Assembly: GCA_041749015.1 (NCBI GenBank)
Contig: JBGTCD010000126.1
Span: 1 to 35,633 of the forward strand
Reading direction: 5' to 3'
DNA: 35,633 bases
DNA from: JBGTCD01 sp041749015
Lineage (GTDB): Bacteria; Bacteroidota; Bacteroidia; Cytophagales; Cyclobacteriaceae
The translations under genes and the position numbers were made by a program. Below, piece by piece: positions 31,247 through 35,633 of this stretch (its first letter is position 1; each line of letters begins with the position of its first letter). Under the pieces are notes generated by a model, which saw only the letters and a list, made by a program, of their open reading frames with translations, did no database searches and was not told the DNA's origin.

Positions 31247-32470
31247 ATGAATCGCAAACAATTTTTATCTACCGCTTCCCTAGGTGCTCTTGCTGCGGTG
31301 CTTCCCAAAGGGGTCGTGCTTGCTGGAGATAAAACTGAAAAAATCAGTAAGGATTTTAAAGGTCAGATCAAGATTACAGCAATAAAATCTTACCGTTTTA
31401 AAAAGGCCAACTATGTAAAAGTAGAAACAAATCAGGGGATTTCAGGCTGGGGAGAAAGTGATGGGGCCAATAAGTTGATGACCGGACCATATATTGAAAA
31501 GGAACTTAGCCAATTGATTTTAGGCAAGGATCCCTTTGATTCAGAAGATATTTGGTATGATGCATATCTTAAAGGCATAGAAGCAGGAATGTCTGGTATA
31601 CATCCAGGTTCTTTGGCAGGAATTGATAATGCCATTTGGGATCTTAAAGGAAAAGCCCTTGGTGTACCTTCCAGAAAATTGATGGGGGGAAATGGTAAGA
31701 AAAAAATCCAGGTGTATGCCAGCTATGGGAGGCACATATCAGGTGAAAAATATCGGACTTCAAAGGAAATGGCAGAAATTGCCTCAGGGTTTGTGAAGGA
31801 AGGTTATAATGCGATAAAGGCAAGGTTACAAATCCGGCAGCACCGGGTCAATCCCTTTCCTGACGATTCATTTGAGGTGATAAAGGCTGTGCGAGAGGCT
31901 ATTGGTGATGATATTGTACTCTATGTTGATTTCAACAACGGATATACCCCTAAGGAAGCCATCAATATTGGAAAAAAGCTACATGAGTATTTGAATATAG
32001 CCGGACTAGAGGAGCCGGTTTTTCAGCAGGATTATCAGGGACTCAAACAAGTTGTGGATGCCCTGGATATACCGGTTCTGGCAGGAGAACATGAATACTC
32101 TACCTGGATGATGCGAGATCTGATTACACAGACCAATGTAGAATATATAAACTCCGATGTTAATCTGACCGGCATAACGGAATCCAAAAAAATAGCGGCA
32201 ATAGCTCATGCTTTTGGTAAGCAAATTATGGTGCATAATGCAAAACCGACTCTGGGCACAGCAGCCCATCTCCAGCTTTTAGGATCCATAACTAATGCTG
32301 CAAATTTTCAAGAGTACGCCGGAAAAAGGTGGCATCAGGGGTATAAGCCACTCTTCGACCTTTTCGAAAATTACTTTGAGTTTAAAGATGGCTTCTTGTA
32401 CCTAAATGATGAACCTGGTCTTGGCCTGATTGTCAATGAGAAGGCTATGGAAAAAAACAAACTGGATTGA
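31247..32470 (+). CDS. Exported enolase-superfamily sugar-acid dehydratase (mandelate racemase/muconate lactonizing type)
   Basis: A 407-residue protein with a Tat-like N-terminus (MNRKQFLSTASLGALAAVLPKG; NRKQFLS has RK in place of RR). The capping domain (about 40-165) is followed by the barrel with K191-x-R193 (AIKARL), metal ligands D228 (YVDFNNGY), E255/E256 (GLEEPV) and E281 (AGEHEYS), and a His-Asp dyad D304 (INSDVNLTG) and H330 (MVHNAKP), the arrangement of the mandelate racemase subgroup that includes galactonate, gluconate and galactarate dehydratases. It would convert an aldonate or aldarate to a 2-keto-3-deoxy acid. Export of such an enzyme is uncommon and fits the exported enzymes around it. 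The exact substrate is undetermined. Confidence 0.85.
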   Translation: MNRKQFLSTASLGALAAVLPKGVVLAGDKTEKISKDFKGQIKITAIKSYRFKKANYVKVETNQGISGWGESDGANKLMTGPYIEKELSQLILGKDPFDSEDIWYDAYLKGIEAGMSGIHPGSLAGIDNAIWDLKGKALGVPSRKLMGGNGKKKIQVYASYGRHISGEKYRTSKEMAEIASGFVKEGYNAIKARLQIRQHRVNPFPDDSFEVIKAVREAIGDDIVLYVDFNNGYTPKEAINIGKKLHEYLNIAGLEEPVFQQDYQGLKQVVDALDIPVLAGEHEYSTWMMRDLITQTNVEYINSDVNLTGITESKKIAAIAHAFGKQIMVHNAKPTLGTAAHLQLLGSITNAANFQEYAGKRWHQGYKPLFDLFENYFEFKDGFLYLNDEPGLGLIVNEKAMEKNKLD

Positions 32471-32528
32471 TCAAGAAGTAGGCAAGATTTTCAATATTCT
32501 TTATGGCACGTAATTAATTTAATTTTTC

Positions 32529-34127
32529 ATGGCTACCAGGATATTTTATCCAATTCAATTTTTATTTTCCCTAGCCGTCACTGTTTCTGGCTGTAAAACC
32601 GGAGGAGGCTCTGAGAGCCAAATTACAGAAGCTCAAATGCAGTCTGGCAAGGCACTCTATCAAATCCATTGCTCCGCCTGTCATCAGGATCAGGGGCAAG
32701 GTTTTCCTGGAGTTCATCCACCCTTGAATCAGACACATTGGGTGTTGGGTAGCAAGGAAAGGCTTATTAATATTGTATTGAATGGACTCCAGGATCGAAT
32801 CACAGTACATGGGAAAATATATGAGGAAGTAATGCCAGGAATTCCACAACTAAGCGACCATGAGGTGGCTGATGTTTTAACTTACATTAGAAATAGTTTT
32901 GGGAATGAAGCAAGCTCAGTAACCGAAACAGAAGTGAAAATGGTAAGGGAAGGTCAATCTCTTGAGGAAAATATTATTGATTTTACTGCGGTAAGTCCAG
33001 AGGGAGACCATAAAAAATCAAAGGTCAAAGACGGTGTTGAAAGCAGGATTGGGACATTTTACAAGCAGGGAGAAATAAATCTGGAAACAATTTTTCTACC
33101 TGAGAATTTCCATATTGAAATATTTGCAGAAGGATTGGAAAATCCCAGGTCAATGACACTAGGACCAAAAGGGACGGTATTTGTAGGTTCCAGAAGAAAT
33201 AAGGAGGATTTTATTTATGCCTTACAAGATCATGACCAGAATGGCAAGGCTGATACCATTATTAGAATAACTAAAGGACTTAAATGGAATCCGATGGGTG
33301 TGGCAATGAGGGGAAATGATCTATATGTAGGAGAAATCGACCGGATATTAAAATTCGAAAATATTGAAGATCAAATTTTTGATCCCCCAGATCCTAAGTT
33401 GATATTTTCATATCCTCCCGAAAAGAAGCATGGTGATAAGTATATCAGATTTGGGCCAGATGATATGTTATACGTGCCTGTAGGGGCTCCATGCAATAAC
33501 TGCCTGGATGAAAACCCCATTTTTGCTAGTATAACCCGCATCAATTCTGAGGGCAAAAAATTTGAAATTTTTGCTCATGGCGTTAGAAATTCGAGAGGTT
33601 TTGACTGGCATCCCGAAACGGGGGAGCTGTGGTTTACTGATAATGGAAGGGACCACATGGGCGATGACATGCCACCTTGCGAAGTTAATAGAGCTCCTGA
33701 GCCAGGTATGCATTTCGGATATCCCTATTGCCACGGTGGCGCCATCAGAGACCCTGAGTATGGCGACCTTAAAAGTTGTGATGAATTCACTCCTCAAACT
33801 TTTGGATTAGTAGCCCATGCTGCTCCAGTAAGTATGTTATTTTACACAGGTACCATGTTTCCGGAAAAGTATAAAAATCAAATATTGATTTCAGAGCATG
33901 GATCGTGGAACAGAGCTGAAAAGCAAGGATACAGGATAATGCTACTGGAACTTGAGGGAAATGATGTGGTGAAATATGAGCCATTTGCTTATGGATGGCT
34001 CAATGAAGATGAAAATGATGCATGGGGAAGGCCAGCGGATATTTTACAAATGCCGGATGGTTCCATACTATTATCTGATGATTATGCCGGAGTAATTTAT
34101 AGGATATTTTATAAAGAAAACCGATAG
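32529..34127 (+). CDS. Cytochrome c-PQQ sugar dehydrogenase fusion lipoprotein
   Basis: A 532-residue lipoprotein (lipobox VTVSGC near residue 22). Residues about 35-128 form a class I cytochrome c: haem motif C48-S-A-C51-H52, with M102 (VMPGIPQLS) as the likely axial ligand. A linker (about 130-185) leads to a PQQ-type glucose/sorbosone dehydrogenase propeller (about 190-530): FLPENFHIEIFAEGLENPRSM, a DHDQNGKAD Ca-like loop, GDKYIRFGPDDMLYVPVGAPC, FAHGVRNSRGFDWHPETGELWFTDNGRD, HFGYPYCHGG, GSWNRAEKQGY and RPADILQMPDGSILLSDDYAGVIYRIFY. The fused haem gives a built-in electron exit from the oxidised sugar to the respiratory chain. It is a paralogue of the unfused enzyme at 26494. The GH28 gene follows 11 bases downstream. 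Confidence 0.9.
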   Translation: MATRIFYPIQFLFSLAVTVSGCKTGGGSESQITEAQMQSGKALYQIHCSACHQDQGQGFPGVHPPLNQTHWVLGSKERLINIVLNGLQDRITVHGKIYEEVMPGIPQLSDHEVADVLTYIRNSFGNEASSVTETEVKMVREGQSLEENIIDFTAVSPEGDHKKSKVKDGVESRIGTFYKQGEINLETIFLPENFHIEIFAEGLENPRSMTLGPKGTVFVGSRRNKEDFIYALQDHDQNGKADTIIRITKGLKWNPMGVAMRGNDLYVGEIDRILKFENIEDQIFDPPDPKLIFSYPPEKKHGDKYIRFGPDDMLYVPVGAPCNNCLDENPIFASITRINSEGKKFEIFAHGVRNSRGFDWHPETGELWFTDNGRDHMGDDMPPCEVNRAPEPGMHFGYPYCHGGAIRDPEYGDLKSCDEFTPQTFGLVAHAAPVSMLFYTGTMFPEKYKNQILISEHGSWNRAEKQGYRIMLLELEGNDVVKYEPFAYGWLNEDENDAWGRPADILQMPDGSILLSDDYAGVIYRIFYKENR

Positions 34128-34138
34128 AATTTGATGAC

Positions 34139-35581
34139 ATGAAAGGTGTTACAAAAATAATTTATTGGTTCATTTTAGTTCTAATGTGTGCTTGCGGATC
34201 CATTCCAGAGTCTGGCTTTAATAATGATTCTGCTCAAAAATTAGCACAAGAGGGATGGGAAATGGTACCGGAGATTTTGAAAAGAATTGAACCTCCAAAA
34301 TTTAAAGCTGATACTTTTTTGGTTACTGATTTCGGAGCATCGGGTGATGGTGTCTCTCCAAACAAAAGAGCTTTTGACTCCGCAATTGCCGAGTGCGCAA
34401 ACACAGGTGGTGGTGTTGTTGTAGTACCCACCGGGAATTATTATTTAGATGGTCCTATTTACCTGAAAAGTAATGTTAATATTCATCTGAAGGAAGGGGC
34501 AGGCCTTTATTTCAGTAATGACCCTGAACATTATATACCATTGGTCAAAGTGCGATGGGAGGGTACCGTATGCTATAATTACTCCCCATTGATCTATTCC
34601 TATCAGGAGAAAAATATTGCCATAACAGGGACCGGGACTATTGATGGCAATGGCCTTGAATGGTCAGAAGAGTGGAGGAAAATGCAAAAAACTGATCAGA
34701 ATAGACTCAGACAAATGGGTAATGATTTTGTGCCGGATAACCAAAGAGTTTTTGGAAATGGATTTTTGGACCTTGACGGAAATGGAAAGGACGATGGGTT
34801 TGGGGATACTGAGCAACATTACCTCAGACCTGGTTTGGTTCAGTTTTATGAATGTCAAAATATTCTTGTGGAGGGTGTCACATTAAGAAACAGTCCATTT
34901 TGGACCCTTCATCCTGTATTTTCCTCCAATATTATTTTCAGAGACCTCCAGATATTGGGAGAAGTTCTGAATGATGATGGAATAGACCCTGATAGTTGTG
35001 AGGATGTGCTTATCCAAGGATGTGTTATTAATACTCATGATGATGCCATAGCCATCAAAGCAGGACGGGATCAAGACGCCTGGGACAGACCAGGAAGCAA
35101 AAACATTATAATTAGAAATAATGAATTGCAAAGTGGAGTGAATGCTTTAACCATTGGTTCAGAGATGTCCGGAGGGGTGTCGTTTGTTTTTATGGAGGGC
35201 AATAAAATAGGTGGTGGTAAGAATGCACTTAACTTTAAGACCAATATGGATAGAGGAGGATCAGTTAACAACATTTATATTAAAGACATTGAAGTGGCCT
35301 CATGCGATGAAACTTTGTTTAAGTTCAGGATGGATTATCATGGTTATAGGGGTAATCTCTACCCTACTAGGTTCAATAATTTTTTTGTTTCAGATATCTC
35401 CTGCAGGCAAGTTCAAGGTACTGCCATCAAAATCATTGGTGTAGAAGAGCAGCTTATTTCAAAAATATTTTTTAAGAACATTGATGTTCAAAAAGCGGAA
35501 AAACCTTTGAAATTAGAGCATGTAGATGCTGTATTATTTGAAGAAGTTTACGTAAACGGAGAATTACTTGAAATTGAATGA
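34139..35581 (+). CDS. Glycoside hydrolase family 28 (polygalacturonase-like) lipoprotein
   Basis: A 480-residue lipoprotein (lipobox LMCAC, C19). Residues about 60-470 form a right-handed beta-helix of GH28: VTDFGASGDGVSPNKRAFDSAI (62-83) is the usual opening, and the catalytic aspartates are D280 (NDDGIDPDS) and D301-D302 (NTHDDAIAIKAG). The GHG motif is replaced by IGSEMSGGV (339-347), as in exo-acting Bacteroidota members, and K367 (NFKTNMDRGG) takes the place of the substrate-binding RIK. It hydrolyses alpha-galacturonides of pectin or related uronic-acid glycans (family knowledge). Unusual: a DLDGNGKDDGFGD segment (211-223), a Ca-binding-loop-like insertion before HYLRPG. Its stop overlaps the next start (ATGA). 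Confidence 0.92.
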   Translation: MKGVTKIIYWFILVLMCACGSIPESGFNNDSAQKLAQEGWEMVPEILKRIEPPKFKADTFLVTDFGASGDGVSPNKRAFDSAIAECANTGGGVVVVPTGNYYLDGPIYLKSNVNIHLKEGAGLYFSNDPEHYIPLVKVRWEGTVCYNYSPLIYSYQEKNIAITGTGTIDGNGLEWSEEWRKMQKTDQNRLRQMGNDFVPDNQRVFGNGFLDLDGNGKDDGFGDTEQHYLRPGLVQFYECQNILVEGVTLRNSPFWTLHPVFSSNIIFRDLQILGEVLNDDGIDPDSCEDVLIQGCVINTHDDAIAIKAGRDQDAWDRPGSKNIIIRNNELQSGVNALTIGSEMSGGVSFVFMEGNKIGGGKNALNFKTNMDRGGSVNNIYIKDIEVASCDETLFKFRMDYHGYRGNLYPTRFNNFFVSDISCRQVQGTAIKIIGVEEQLISKIFFKNIDVQKAEKPLKLEHVDAVLFEEVYVNGELLEIE

Positions 35582-35633
35582 TGAAAACGGTCTATTTTAA
35601 AAAATTTGGGGCAGCATTAGTCATTTATCTTAT
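35578..35633 (+). CDS. Start of a further exported protein (cut by window edge)
   Basis: ATG at 35578 (or the adjacent ATG at 35581) overlaps the GH28 stop codon in an ATGA arrangement. The visible part reads MMKTVYFKKFGAALVIYL, a basic start followed by a hydrophobic run, i.e. the beginning of a signal peptide or membrane anchor. The locus therefore continues beyond the window. Nothing can be said of function. Confidence 0.6.
   Translation, partial: MMKTVYFKKFGAALVIYL

Overview
The window reads as chromosomal DNA of a member of the Bacteroidota, most likely a Cytophagales/Cyclobacteriaceae-type marine or soil bacterium. The reasons are: a BT_3928-type DoxX protein beside a DUF1599 protein, a short type-3 prolyl-tRNA synthetase, a FadL/PorV-like outer-membrane protein, a subtilase with a type IX secretion (T9SS) C-terminal sorting domain, DUF2490, DUF6958 and DUF1080 proteins, and several promoters with the Bacteroidota -7 box TAnnTTTG. 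No rRNA, tRNA, CRISPR array, integrase or complete insertion sequence was seen.

Layout. (1) 1-8.2 kb, + strand housekeeping with a - strand insert: DUF1599 (cut by the window edge), DoxX/BT_3928, shikimate kinase; then on the - strand a FadL-like outer-membrane protein and a remarkable Met/Gly/His-rich secreted protein; then proS, an NfeD protein and flotillin-like FloA, closed by a strong bidirectional terminator. (2) 8.2-12 kb, - strand: proline catabolism gene pruA translationally coupled to an Hpt phosphotransfer protein and a lone receiver protein, then a HAD nucleotidase and an ArsR-type regulator. (3) 12-15 kb, + strand: a CarboxypepD_reg-like protein, a membrane-anchored metallo-beta-lactamase-fold hydrolase, a possible 29-residue membrane peptide (- strand), and a DUF1080 protein. 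(4) 14.9-20.3 kb: a decayed duplicate of the 3' end of the next gene, a repeat-like stretch, then a three-gene - strand operon of envelope proteins of unknown function (717 aa, DUF2490, 607 aa). (5) 20.3-26.2 kb: a decayed small membrane-protein operon keeping only its last gene, a T9SS subtilase, DUF6958, a PD40 propeller protein, a small coiled-coil membrane protein and two coupled beta-barrel proteins. (6) 26.2-35.6 kb, all +: a PQQ-type sugar dehydrogenase lipoprotein with its own terminator, then a tightly packed sugar-acid locus: GH2 glycosidase, DASS-type carboxylate symporter, exported enolase-superfamily dehydratase, cytochrome c-PQQ dehydrogenase fusion lipoprotein, GH28 polygalacturonase lipoprotein, and the start of a further exported protein.

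The last region is the most interesting as a system. Every enzyme in it carries an export or lipoprotein signal, and the only carrier is of the carboxylate (DASS) type; no SusC/SusD pair is present in the window. One coherent reading (inference) is extracytoplasmic breakdown of uronic-acid polysaccharide, with oxidation of the freed sugar by the cytochrome-linked PQQ enzyme, dehydration of the sugar acid outside the cytoplasm, and import of the resulting (di)carboxylate.
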